Assembly: GCF_012273895.1 (NCBI RefSeq)
Contig: NW_024045132.1
Span: 2,294,001 to 2,358,000 of the forward strand
DNA from: Zerene cesonia
Lineage: Eukaryota > Arthropoda > Insecta > Lepidoptera > Pieridae
DNA length: 64,000 nt
Direction: 5' to 3'
Every line of letters begins with the position of its first letter. Positions within the stretch are counted from its first letter, which is position 1. The position numbers were made by a program, and so were the translations under genes. Shown here in pieces: positions 24,261 to 35,850 of this stretch. The notes under the pieces are model-generated. The model was not told the origin of the DNA, ran no database searches, and saw nothing but the letters and a program-made list of their open reading frames with translations.

Positions 24261-24462
24261 ACTAGCTGCTCCCTGCGGTTTCACCCGCGTAAGTCCATAT
24301 CCCCTAGGAATATCGGAATAAAAAGTTGTCTATATGTTATTCCAGATGTCCAGCTGTCTACGTACAAAATTTCATTGCAATCCGTTCTGTAGTTTTTGTG
24401 TGAAAGAGCAACAAAGACACACACATCCCTACAAACTTTCGCATTTATAATATTAGTAGGAT
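24261..24462 (+). repeat. interspersed repeat family A in intron 2 (copy 2)
   Basis: Allelic counterpart of 16907-17106, starting 'actagctgctccctgcggtt' and ending 'tttataatattagtaggat'. The head retains 'gcggtttcacccgcg', closer to the family sequence than copy 1. Confidence 0.75.
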
Positions 24463-24685
24463 AGGATTAGAAAGCTGCATCTTCACTGAATGTCATGGGC
24501 TATGTTTGTGACACGGATAAAGGTAGGGCAGATCGCAGCAGCTAGTGAAAGGGATGAAAAAAGAATGTAATACATTTCTTAGGGTGCATCTAATTTAAAA
24601 TCTAAGTTGTGTTGAGGTATAACAAAAACAACATACGAATATGTTTGGAAGACTTCACTCCTATAATCTCGTTTTTCCTTTATAG

Positions 24686-25283
24686 GTGAAAGGATTAGCT
24701 GAGATGACTACATTAAGTGCGGCAGGCGTTGACACAAGGAATGTTTCTGAACCGATGGAGGAGTGTCAAGCCCAAAACTCAAGTGAATCCGCAGAACCTA
24801 TAGACAGAATACACGAGAGAGAATCTCGAGATAAGGAAGAGAGGCATGACATTAAAGAGAACAGAGAAAGGGAGAACAAAGACATAAGAGAAAACATCAG
24901 AGATGCGCGCGATTCAAGGGATATACGGGAATCGAGGGATAGGGACCGTGAATTAAGAGAACCGCGCGAATTAATACGAGAAAGAGAACCCCGCGAACTT
25001 AGGGATGCGCGAGACCATAGAGAATTGCGAGACACCAGGGAGCCTAGGGACCTGAGGGATCTCAGAGATCTACGTGACACCCGGGAGGTACCTGAAACTT
25101 CGCCGCCGAGAATATCACCTTTGCTTTCAGTGCGAAGGTTTCGGCCAGAACCGTCGATAGAGACTTCTACTCCAACGCATCCTCCTATACCAAAAGATGA
25201 ACCACCTGATGAACCTATGCGGCCTCTGTCGCCTGAAGACGACACAGTGTCCATTAGATCTAATGGTGCTAATGATAATATTG
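24686..25283 (+). CDS. BTB exon 3, copy 2 (mixed-charge linker)
   Basis: Encodes the same 199-codon mixed-charge and Pro-rich segment as 17330-17927, with the same acceptor (TTTATAG) and donor (GTGAGA at 25284). I find no coding difference from copy 1 across this low-complexity region, although such sequence tends to change length quickly; that argues for very recent divergence, that is, alleles. Confidence 0.85.
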
Positions 25284-26282
25284 GTGAGATAATCACTTAT
25301 TGCAAACGATCCATTAGCATTTAAATAACAAAATAACAAATCGATACGAGATAGTTTATAAAATTCAAGGCTCCACAAATATTAGGTACATAACGAAATT
25401 ATACAGCTACTGGGTTTATATGTTTCGTAGGTACAAAGTATTTTTCATAAAGTGCAGCTTATGTTTCTAGTAGGAATAATCTACCTATTTAAATAAATGT
25501 TAATTTATAAACACTGCGCAATAATCAACGTTTGGTTTACTCCTGTTTTACTCATTTGTTTATCCTAGAACCCAGATTGATACTTTCCGATTTTATTTTA
25601 CCAATATATATTAATACTAGTATAATATTAAAATAATTATATATAATAAATTAATTTATAAGTGACGACATAAATTACCAAATGAGATGAATTCGATACA
25701 TTATTTCTAATTGCTTATTTCGGTAGATTCTTCTATAAGTTCCAATACATACGTAATTAACAAAAACCGTAGTTGTACAGCTATCATGTGTGCATAATAA
25801 ATGAATGGAACAAATAAACAAAACATTTTATATACTTAATCAAGTTACAAATAAAGTTTTTTGAATACATAATTACATACAGGGTAGAAAATTCATTTCA
25901 AGCTTAAAATACTTACTATATTTTTACTCTGCACAATTAATATAATATTGTTTTATCTATCATTACAAAATGAAAATGTCAACATGACAGCTGTTGCGTT
26001 CCCAAAGCCCAATATTATTATATACTTTACTTGTCAGTTGTCACTTGTTCTCTCTTTTGCATAATTTAGTGTTCTATTTAAATGTAAAGATGCACTATTC
26101 CAAAATGATTGAAGCCATAATTAAATATTGCGTCACAAACAGTTTTAGCGTATATGTAGTAATGTGGCCTAAAGTAAAAAACAAAGCTAAATGGCTTACC
26201 AATGTTAAGGTACTGACTAAATTGTTTGGCTAGTTTCGACGAACATTATTTCTATTACTGACTTTGAAATGTGTTTTTGCAG

Positions 26283-26473
26283 GCATCAATATGACGATAA
26301 ATAGTCACAGCGGCCTCGGGTCGCGGTATTCTCCAGTGGAACAAAGACTGAGTGTGCTGAACGCATTGCCACATCCAGGGTTGCCGATTCACTCGCATCC
26401 CTCTTTGCCGAGTCCCAGAAACGAGCCTATTGCAGGACCGTCTGGATTACCTCCAGTTCAACAAGTACCTTTG
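26283..26473 (+). CDS. BTB exon 4, copy 2
   Basis: Same reading as 18937-19127 with identical splice phases. Four synonymous differences are visible (agc/agt Ser, gaa/gag Glu, cca/cct Pro twice) and no amino-acid change. Confidence 0.82.
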
Positions 26474-26983
26474 GTAACAAACTTTCCATTTAAGTAAATG
26501 TTATAATTGTTTATGAGTATTATTCGTAGAAACATCCTTTATTATTATTATTATTTTTAGCTTAACCACTTCAAATCAAAGTTTGATACCTTTATTTCAT
26601 ATTGATTTAAACTTAAGTCTGAATACAAAAAAAGCAATAAATTGTTTTATTAAATTAAATATTTCATATTAGCACATAATATATTCAGTAAATGTTTAAT
26701 CTATAAAGCTAACTTGATTCTCAACTATTTTACGGATAAAAACACAAACACATAAAATAGAATATCTGTATGATTAGTTCAATATAGTACTTTTCACTTA
26801 ATAACATGTCTAGAATCAGAGGCAATAAATTGTTAATATAATTATGGTAATAAATAAATAAACTCTGTTATTAAGTTTTATATTCATTTTAATAATATAA
26901 AATATACAAATTTTAAGAAGTGTTAAGATAATTGTTGCATAACAAAATATATAAGTTTTTTATAATATATAAGAAATATGAAT

Positions 26984-27104
26984 AAGATGTTGTCCGATTC
27001 TCATAGATACCGGATAAGCACAAAAAATTTCATAAAAATCGGTCAAGCCGTTTCGGAGGAGTATGGCAACGAAAACTGTGACACGAGAATTTTATATATT
27101 AGAA
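26984..27104 (+). repeat. interspersed repeat family B, 5'-shortened copy in intron 4 (copy 2)
   Basis: Keeps 'gattctcatagataccgg', 'ggagtatggcaacgaaaact' and 'cgagaattttatatattaga' but lacks the 'actagctgcac...ttagaggtatg' part present at 19688-19750. Its end (tatatattaga) is more complete than in copy 1, so neither allele is simply derived from the other as written. Confidence 0.65.
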
Positions 27105-27195
27105 ATCTGGTAGCATCATAAATAGGTTCTCATGATTTACTATTTTCAAATTTAACAAAGAAGGTCATTGTATTAAGCAAACTATTATTTTTCAG

Positions 27196-27285
27196 TCATT
27201 AAAGAAAGAAACAGACTGGGACAGAAACAATGAAGATAAGGGTGGCGGAGAGTCATCTTCAGAATATCGACTGCAACATGAATCG
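27196..27285 (+). CDS. BTB exon 5, copy 2
   Basis: Same 30 codons as 19953-20042 with one synonymous difference (gag for gaa). Acceptor ..TTTTTCAG, donor GTATGT at 27286. In a corrected assembly this or copy 1, not both, precedes the alternative 3' ends. Confidence 0.78.
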
Positions 27286-28304
27286 GTATGTGCAGTAAAT
27301 GTTTTAAGAATCTTAGATACAAAGCCATCATCTCTCTCTTAATTCAGCCTTCATTGATGTTCTAAATCATTTCAATTTAAATAATATATTGTGATGGTCA
27401 TGTATCTAATGATATTAATTGTTGTAGTGGAACATGTATATAGATTTTTCAGTAAGCTGTTGGCTTTTTCTGTCCTTACTAATTTGTGATTTCATACCTT
27501 CCCACTTTGTATATAATATCAGTAAAGAAAGCCAAGGCATGTTGTCTTTACTTTCTTTTTTGAAGCATAGTTTTGACATTGTACAAAGAAGATCTATGCA
27601 TGTATTCAAAGCCCAAAGTCCATTTGTGTATTAGCTATATGTGTTATAATTGTCATTTCTCCAGCTAAGTTTGTAATAAGATTTTTTTTTATATACAAAA
27701 CAAAATGCTAAAAGCTCCTTGTTGTACTATGGTTATGTTTTGTCTATGGTTGATATGCTATTTAACCGCTGCTTACAAAGTTGTGGCTAGTCAGTAGTAA
27801 CCATAAATCCTACCTAATCTATTATGGAGTGTTGCAAACAACATTGAATAGTTTTCTGGACGCTGGTTTGATATTTATTGCATGCTTGTTACTGTGCTGC
27901 GCTATTTAACATCGAGTATTATGCCTTGCTGTCAAGAAGTTGACCTTCATTTTGTTGGCCATCATTTTTTTTTATATCCATTCATTATGTTTGATATATA
28001 TATTTTGGGCAATTTTTTTATTATTTAAATTTGGCCATATAATTGCATATCGTTTCTTGCGAATCCGATGCATACCGTACGCGAGCGCGTTGCTATACAA
28101 CAAGGCATTACGCGTAGCCGGCTCCCGGGTTCACTCCTGCACATTTTTGGGCAAAAATGAGCGTCAACTTCTTATTTAGATAGTGAAATAAAATAAAGAG
28201 ACTGCATCTCGATTTAGAATGTAGTGGTAGAGATATTGCACATATTTTGGTCCATGCAGATCGAAACAAGAGAAAAGAAGTTGATGTTCTTTTTGTGGTT
28301 GCAG

Positions 28305-28734
28305 GAGTATGAAGGGCCCGGTAGGGGGAGAATTGACGAGGGAGAGAGGGCTTACCCGTGCATACATTGCGGCGCGGCGTTCCCACACCAGAGCAAACTG
28401 ACCCGGCATATATTGACGACGCACACGCTCGATACGTTGAAATATCGAGACGCTATTATGGGCCGGCCTCTCGGCTTACCGATGATAGGACAGTTTAGTG
28501 AACCCACTTATTTGAGCATGCCCACGGAGGAGTCGCCGATCGACCTGGACATCGGCCCGGTGGAACCTGGAAACGTTGTGTTGTGCAAATTCTGTGGGAA
28601 GAGTTTTCCGGACGTGTCATCGCTCATAGCGCATCTCCCGGTGCACACCGGCGATCGACCGTTCAAATGTGAATTTTGTGGCAAGGCGTTTAAATTAAGG
28701 CATCATATGAAGGATCACTGTCGAGTTCACACAG
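28305..28734 (+). CDS. BTB alternative exon 6, copy 2 (C2H2 fingers 1-3)
   Basis: Protein identical to 21063-21492, including all three C2H2 fingers. Acceptor GGTTGCAG and donor GTTGGT at 28735 are conserved. The two copies are nearly identical from about 20.5 kb (27.7 kb here) to the end of the block, more so than further upstream. Confidence 0.87.
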
Positions 28735-28814
28735 GTTGGTGGCAGTTTTACTTGTGTGTGTTTACGTGTATCGCATAGACGTGTGGATGTCTCTATTGTT
28801 GATGTTTATTTTAG

Positions 28815-28966
28815 GAGAACGCCCGTTCCGGTGCGTTCTTTGCGGCAAAACGTTTTCGCGGTCTACGATACTGAAGGCGCACGAAAAGACTCACTATCCG
28901 AAGTACGCGAGGAAGTTCTTATCGCCGAGCCCGGTAGACACGGAAGAGGAGAGTCCACATCAATGA
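28815..28966 (+). CDS. BTB alternative terminal exon 7, copy 2
   Basis: Identical to 21573-21724: finger CVLCGKTFSRSTILKAHEKTH, acidic tail, stop TGA at 28964-28966. A candidate polyadenylation signal ATTAAA follows at 29489-29494. Confidence 0.87.
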
Positions 28967-29772
28967 GTATTAGATTATCATAGTGTGCAAATATTTTAGT
29001 CAATGTATAACGGTGAGAAGACTAGTGAAAGTTGGAAAACAAAATGGAGGACAATATATTGTAATTAAATAAGAATGTGATTTAAACGCCGCAACTGTGA
29101 TCTGAATGATATAAATAATATTTGATATTACACATATAGGTAAAATTGACACAAATTAATTTTTCCGTTCTTCGAGTACAATTCTCTTAAATTTTGAGTT
29201 CGCTTTATAGATATTTTAACCATTAGGTGCTTTCTTTACGCCTTATCTAGTAACTGGTAACTGATTTACAGTCCCTTAGATGGCATAGCCAAAGTTAGGT
29301 AGTGAAGTGATAATTTAACTTAAAGTGAAACTATATAATATTTGCCGATTTCGCATGGTTTGCTTGTTTTTAAAATGAAGACCTTAACATATTCAGGTTG
29401 TTCTGTTGTTATGTGAATTGAACAATTTGATTTTAAAAAAATAGGGACTTATATTCTTTATGTTTATAAATGTTTTTTTTTTAACCAAATTAAAGATTGA
29501 TTGCGAGTGCTTTAAATATAATTAGAAATATACAGTAAATCGCACTCGCTATAGTTTGTATAGATAAATTGGATGGATTTGAGAATTATAAATATTTCTA
29601 TGTCTTTCAAAATTGACGCACGCTCCCCAGAGGTAATTCAAAAGCAATACTAAGACATATAAATGTAAATATATTATGATATAATATATAGTTTGATACA
29701 TATAATCCGTTTTTTTAGGAAATTTATTACTATTGATAGGGTACGGAAGCTTCAGTAGTATAAATTGGGGAG

Positions 29773-32700
29773 ATTTGTGGATGTGTGATCTTGGAATCAA
29801 AGCTTTAAGCACCGTTTCAGTTCAACCCAACGCTATGCCTTTTGCACCGCGTAGACCCCCCTCCCCCAACACTAGTTCCGTTCCGTTGCGTTTCCTTTCG
29901 CGTGAACTGCAAGAGGCATGGCGGCCATGGAGATACTTAATTCTATTTTCATACAGGATAAACGTGTTTAATCATTATTTTTGTAGAACGTTTCAAATGC
30001 TCCAGATGATAAATGGTGTTTGTGGCATAGAATGTTGTGCGACAGTACCAGCGTCGACACGCGCATTCAACGAAACGAACGAGCATTTGAAACTCTTCAA
30101 ACAATAGCTGTGTTCATGGAAATAAACAGAGTCTAATACAGGGATATTTTATGGATTATATTCGTTTCATAATATGTAAATACCAGATTTATTTTTTGCA
30201 CAAACCATAGACATAAAATGTTGTTCTTTATTGCTCCCGTCTAACGCTCCTGTTATCTGATTTTATGAAATACTTTTATTGGAACCACAATTATACATTT
30301 CACATAATACACTACATTATTACTAAAGCTTTGATTTGATATGTGTAATTATTCCAAGTCCATTGATTACGACAATATGTCAATTAGCTGAAATACTTTT
30401 GTGCTAATATGCTATAGAACGGTTATTAAATAGATCACCTCGATGTTAAACATAGAGTCTATATAATAGTAGTGTCTCTTATCATCCTTAACAATACGTC
30501 ACCTATTTACTGTATTAAAAAAAATATGAACAACCGAGATATAAATGACTAGGTATTGATTGTGTTGGCTTATATTTTGTCTTCAGAAGTAATCCATTTT
30601 CACTTTTCGTGCAGACGTAAAGTATGTATTGTCTTTTATTGTCGTAATCAAAGCAGCGATTTTTGAGATTGGTAATATTGTGACGAGATATGTTTTGTGC
30701 TTGCGGTACTCTAGTTAAAACCCCCATTCTGTAGAATATGAAAAACTGGATTATTAACTAGTCGATAATTTTATCTGATCTTTTCATAAACTGTTTTGTA
30801 GATTGGACATATCATTTTACACCTGATTATAGAAGTAGAGTTAGAATACGTTTTAAAATTAGAAATGAAAATGATATTAGGATACTAAATTTTAAATTAT
30901 TTATTCGTTTCGGATATATGTAGGCGTTTTAATATTTTAGAATAGAAAAAACGGTATATTGACGGCGTATAAAAGTATTATGATTTAGGAAAAGATCTGT
31001 GATATATATTATAGTAGGAATGGAAAAGCAGACGGTATCAAAATTTGATCTCACAATTGAGATAGCGGCTAATTAAATGCGGATATAATATCCAATACTT
31101 TTAAGTTATTGACAGTTCCATAAAACGAGTGGCGTTTTCATAATTAAAACAACTGAGGCTTATTTTTTCGTTCACGAGTATTTTGTTGCCTTTTTATACA
31201 TATTGTCGCGAGGAATTCTTAGCGTACTCATCTTATTATGCACCATGGTTGAGTTGCAATTTCAGATTTCATTATAAAATTTAAGAACATCCAAAACATG
31301 ATAAGGGATTAAGGCATTTATGACGCAATATCCTTTATCCTAATTAACTTAATGTACATTCAATCAGATTGTACTTACAAAACGCAAGGGCTTAACATTC
31401 CTGTAAATGCCTCAGGTTTCGTGCATGGAGGGTTTCGTATATCGGGGCGTATATGTAATTTTAGCAATGATGGAATATCGAGTAACTTTAAATATTTCAG
31501 TTTGCCTAGAGTACCGTAAGTATCCAGTCGATGAGGGTGTTTTTAATTTGGTTGGAAATGAATCAAAGAAAGTTGAAATTGTCGCTAACGGTAGTGTCGT
31601 AGGAAGCTCTTCCAATTGCACACGGTAAGGTTAAATTAAGATATACATAGATCTGCGCAGTTTCTGTAAAAAAAATACTGATTGTCTGAAGCGAAGAGTT
31701 TGTTTATGTAGTTGACGAGATAGGAGTACGTTGACATTGAAAATGTTGGCCGCATAAGCATTCCATTAAATGAATAGGTGCTAAAATTTACTTTTGCGCG
31801 TGTTACTGCACTCAAAAGCCCTAGATTGTTCGATATAAATAGCTTGCATTGGATTTATAAAAATGAAGCACCAGTAAATTTTAACACCTATGTTTACGTT
31901 CTGTTTCTGTAGAAGCGTTTAGGTATGAATAATTTCTTACCTTTCTTCGTAATGTTTAAGATTAAAGCTATTCTATAGTAATTTTCATTTGGATTGCTAA
32001 TTAAATTGCACAGTTGATCGCTTTTTAATTTAGGGTTAGAGATTGGTAGATGCGCTACTTCCCGGAGTCATAGGTCTTGGCTTGTCACGAGTCCACTTAC
32101 TTGGCTATATTTATATATTACATATCTATTTATATGTATCTTATTTGTGAGTTTTTAAATTATTGTTGCAATCTTTCTACTGAGGTTTCTATACTTGAAT
32201 ATTTGCTAAGTCTCACGAATATGTATAACAAACCGATGTGTTGACTCGTGATAATACTCTCGAAGATCGAAATGGTCGTGCAAACGTACCTTATACATGA
32301 TATTTATTAAAATTACACACTAATGTTGCGATTTGAAAAGCTGCACTGTTATTTTTTTCAGAGTCAAATGTTACCAAACAAAGTAATATAATATAACCTT
32401 AATTAATGTTCCTCTTCTTATTTTAAGAAAGATTGAATATTTACAATTTACAAACTAATTATAGCAATAAATATGAGAATATGACACTTTGAATGTGTTT
32501 ATATCAAGATAGTTTTTATGATAGAATGCAGTTTAGAGTACTATTTTGTTTCCTGACAGAGGCACTATTTATTAAAGAATAGTAATATTGTTATGATTAT
32601 ATTTCTATGTGCTGGTGTGTAAATAGCGCAGCAGTGTTTGTTAAAGAGTGGTATTTAAAGTGCATACGAAATAGTTATACAACCCTAAGTGCAGTTATTC

Positions 32701-34455
32701 AAATTTTAACATTTTCCCGACAGCCTCCTTTTGCGGGCTCACACGCATCTAGCACAAGTAAACTAAAATACTGTAATGAATATTTATTAAAGGTATAGTT
32801 GTAGATATTTTTAAAGTGCCCAATGCGTATAAGGAAATCTTGCACAGAATATTGTCATAACTCGTAACGTTTATATCGATACAATATTAGATTCGTTTTA
32901 TAACAATTGTGACCACGGTTTTATATTTAGAGTGCCTCTTGCCTATATAAGACTTATGTAAAGGCTGCGAATCACGGAATATAGTTTACGTAGGAACGAA
33001 CCTTAGACAAAATGTACAAATTTTATGGTGAAAATTGTAAGTTGCGGTATGATATGCAACTTGCATGGAGGGCGGGCTGATGAATATCTCGATTAGGCGA
33101 ATTGTTTGAAGTGGTCATGAGATTCTAATGAACACCTCCGTAGATAGCGCATTCCAATCTTATCACCTTTGTTGAACTTAAGTGATTACATAACCTGTCT
33201 AATTTCGAACGACCAATTAGGACAATAGTTTGTTTTGTATATATTTTTAGATATTTCTGCGTTAAACCACTAAAGTGGTACAAATTTTTTGGTTAGTTGT
33301 GAGTAACTAATATTTTTAAGTGGCATACCTAAATATAGAACTTATATTGCAATTTTTCTAAGTTCCTGTAGTTGTATTAATTATTGTATATTGGTACAAT
33401 TTGTTTTAATAATAATAGTTTGTTTATTCTTATTAATTTATTTAGATTTAATGATTTATGACTATGTTTTAGTTTTTGCCATAATATACAGCTATACTAA
33501 ATGCAAGATACTCTGTTTCGGAGCCCAAATTTTTAAAGTTTGGTTAATGAGGTATTCTCTTTGTTAAATGTTTGCAGCAATTTCATTGAAATTTAATAAA
33601 AATACCTAAATTTTATATTTGCACTATAAAGGTTATTAATTTTATATCAGTAATCGGAAAAACTTACTACTAAATGGTAGTAAGATTTTTGTACTATCGC
33701 TATAGAAGACAATTTTCTCGTATTTATTTGTGTTAAAGGTACAGTAAAAAGAAATACTTGTTACTTTCGGTTCATAAAGTAACAACGCATGCAATGTAAA
33801 CTTTGTTTCGTTCAATATTATTGCCTTTGTTATATTATTTATTACAAATAAGACATTGTTACATTTTTACGTATGCTATTAGGGCCAAGAAATTTTCCGT
33901 TTAAAATCCATCCTCCATACAGTAAATGTTGTATATTATGTTTAAAATATTCAGCACAAGTTCAAATAATGATAAGTCCATTTAGTTTTTATAGCGTCAA
34001 ATTATTGTTGCTTCATAGATAAATCTATGGCGTATTTCCTTTAAGCTGTTTCATTTAACGATCATTGTTGATGTTTTAGACTAGATAAATCTGTTTTGCC
34101 TTAACATTTTTAATTAATAGTTCATATGTTGTATCAGAGAATAGTATGGTTTTGTTGAAATCTAACAAAATATCGGAACCGTCAAGGATTGTAATGTGTA
34201 ACGTTCTGTCAATTCGGCAACAGTACACACAGACCCATCACTGTTGATCATTGTAACTTTTGAAACAAATATAAGCATATCATAGCTGTAAAAATACAAT
34301 TTTGACAAATAAAAGCTCTACAATCATTACATAACAATGGTTTTATTTTTATCTTATAATTCCTTCATTTAGAAATAGGTACGTAAATTGTATTGGTCTT
34401 ACATGATAACGTTAGTGATGTGTCGTATTGTTAACATGCGATCATTTTATTTCAG
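29773..34455 (+). other. intronic sequence between the duplicated block and the six-finger exon
   Basis: About 4.7 kb of AT-rich sequence. A GC-richer patch at about 29840-29935 (accgcgtagacccccctccc, catggcggccatgg) is part of a 124-codon ORF (29733-30107) without recognisable domains. A possible small exon is at 31501-31624. Otherwise I see no gene or identifiable repeat. Confidence 0.5.
31501..31624 (+). other. possible cryptic exon
   Basis: An acceptor-like TATTTCAG ends at 31500 and a donor GTAAGG begins at 31625. Of the three frames only one is open across the 124 bases (CLEYRKYPVDEGVFNLVGNE.. to ..SSSNCTR). It would enter in phase 1 (compatible with exon 3 or exon 6) and leave in phase 2, which does not join the ORF of 34456. 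No domain is recognised, and the minus strand is also open, so chance is likely. Confidence 0.15.
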
Positions 34456-35619
34456 ATGTGTCTAGATATGTCATGCGGGTCGTCGAGCATCCCTAGTCCC
34501 ATTCCACCCCGGAGCCCGACTGCGCTGCCGCTGTGGTCGCCGCTACTGGCTCTACAAGCGTGCCGAATACGCAGATATCTCAGTGACGATTGCATGACCT
34601 ACCAAAACCGACACTTGCTGCACTCCGAGAGACGCAGGTGCGGAGTGTGCCTCGCTTCATTCCCATCTACATGGCTACTCGAACGTCATGCGGCGCTTCA
34701 GCACGCTTCTCAATCGGCGTGCGAAGATAAGCCGTTCGTTTGTGAACAATGTGGACAGAGTTACAGGTATCGATCCGCCTACGTTAAGCATCGAGAACAA
34801 AACCATAGGGCGCGACTTCCCGCCGACAAGCTGTTTACATGCGACGTGTGCGGTATGCAATTCCGCTATTTGAAATCTTTCAAGAAACATCGTCTCAACC
34901 ATACTCTGGAAAGACTGCACACGAAGAACACTGATCCTCCCGAAGGGATGGAACCGGTCTCTAGTACAAACGAAGTCTTAATAGGCCAATGTGGTGAAAT
35001 GGATCTCTCTCTCAAAAAGAGGAACAGAGGTGAAGCGACTAGATCTCCACCCATTGAAATTATTGGCGATGCAGAACAAGACAGCACGGTGGATTCCAAC
35101 GGACCAACCGATTCGATCGTAACAGTGGACGATTCGACCGACTGTAGAAATTCCAGTGCTGAGAGTGAAACTCGACGGGAGGAAGACGCCGTGCCCGGGG
35201 AAAGAAAACGGGTCCCCGTGTCATTCGCCAGCGTTAGCTCCATCGCTGACAGCTCCGAAAGCGAGTCGAGGGGTGACAGTTCCAAACATGATACTTCCAG
35301 TTCACATTCCGGAATACTCGGCTTCTTGCAAAACGACGACAAGCAAAGAGACAGAGAGAGGCGATTCGCGTGCCCATTCTGCGGGAAGTGCGTCAGGTCG
35401 AAGGAGAATCTGAAGTTGCACGTTCGGAAGCACACCGGCGAACGCCCGTTCGTGTGCTTGTTTTGCGGGCGGGCGTTCGGGGGTAAGAGCGACTTGACGC
35501 GGCACCTGCGCATCCACACGGGCGAGCGGCCCTACCACTGCGAGGCGTGCGGCAAGTGCTTCGCGCGGGCCGACTACCTGTCGAAGCATCTCACTACGCA
35601 CGTTCACAATGCACGTTGA
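34456..35619 (+). CDS. BTB gene alternative terminal exon with six C2H2 fingers
   Basis: One 387-codon exon after a good acceptor (ATTTTATTTCAG), in phase 0 and therefore joinable to exon 5 or directly to exon 2, giving an isoform of up to about 791 residues. Within the exon, fingers lie at residues 62-83, 96-117, 129-149, then after an acidic Ser-rich linker at 306-326, 334-354 and 362-382; the last three are joined by TGERPF/TGERPY linkers typical of DNA-binding tandem fingers. A CtBP-motif-like EMDLSLKK is at 181-188. The stop TGA is at 35617-35619. Alternative 3' zinc-finger exons on a common BTB core are the known design of Lola, Broad and Tramtrack. That this exon belongs to the same gene is inference from strand, phase and family; a separate gene is less likely because it has no BTB or start region of its own. 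Confidence 0.85.
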   Translation: MCLDMSCGSSSIPSPIPPRSPTALPLWSPLLALQACRIRRYLSDDCMTYQNRHLLHSERRRCGVCLASFPSTWLLERHAALQHASQSACEDKPFVCEQCGQSYRYRSAYVKHREQNHRARLPADKLFTCDVCGMQFRYLKSFKKHRLNHTLERLHTKNTDPPEGMEPVSSTNEVLIGQCGEMDLSLKKRNRGEATRSPPIEIIGDAEQDSTVDSNGPTDSIVTVDDSTDCRNSSAESETRREEDAVPGERKRVPVSFASVSSIADSSESESRGDSSKHDTSSSHSGILGFLQNDDKQRDRERRFACPFCGKCVRSKENLKLHVRKHTGERPFVCLFCGRAFGGKSDLTRHLRIHTGERPYHCEACGKCFARADYLSKHLTTHVHNAR

Positions 35620-35850
35620 TTGACCGCGCCGTCCTTTTTTAATCTTTTCATACCTCTATAGTTAACGACCGAGTCATATTATAACAGGAAATCGGAATAT
35701 TTTTTAAAATGTTTTTAACCTTCATAAGAATATATCTAAGCAGGTCTAATTAGATTTTACACTGTTTTTGGTTCGGAGTTGTATTTATAGTTTAATAGAT
35801 AATTTTCGATATTTATTCTATACATTATAATAAAAGGGATGATATTTATG
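35620..35850 (+). other. 3' UTR with candidate polyadenylation signal
   Basis: AATAAA at 35829-35834 lies about 210 bases after the stop codon of the six-finger isoform and is the first canonical signal downstream of it. Confidence 0.5.

Larger units (their letters stand above)
23533..29772. repeat. direct duplication, copy 2 (BTB gene exons 2-7)
   Basis: Second version of 16167-22530. It begins immediately at the end of the N run with 'atatgtacataaaattat' and departs from copy 1 only where copy 1 runs into the gap. It contains no exon 1 because its left end falls inside intron 1, just past the inverted repeat. Unlike copy 1 it is physically continuous with the downstream six-finger exon at 34456. 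Most likely it is the other allele of the same locus. Confidence 0.9.

Noticed and set aside
16584..28966. Genuine exon duplication giving mutually exclusive exon sets
   Set aside because: The copies differ only silently, the second starts and the first ends at contig edges, and a default-size gap lies between; allelic contigs explain this more simply.
29733..30107. 124-codon ORF after the duplicated block
   Set aside because: No recognisable domain, no splice signals that fit the gene, and codon content unlike the flanking exons; kept only as a note in the intron entry.
34866..35519. 217-codon minus-strand ORF overlapping the six-finger exon
   Set aside because: Opposite-strand shadow of a GC-rich coding exon with clear zinc fingers on the plus strand.
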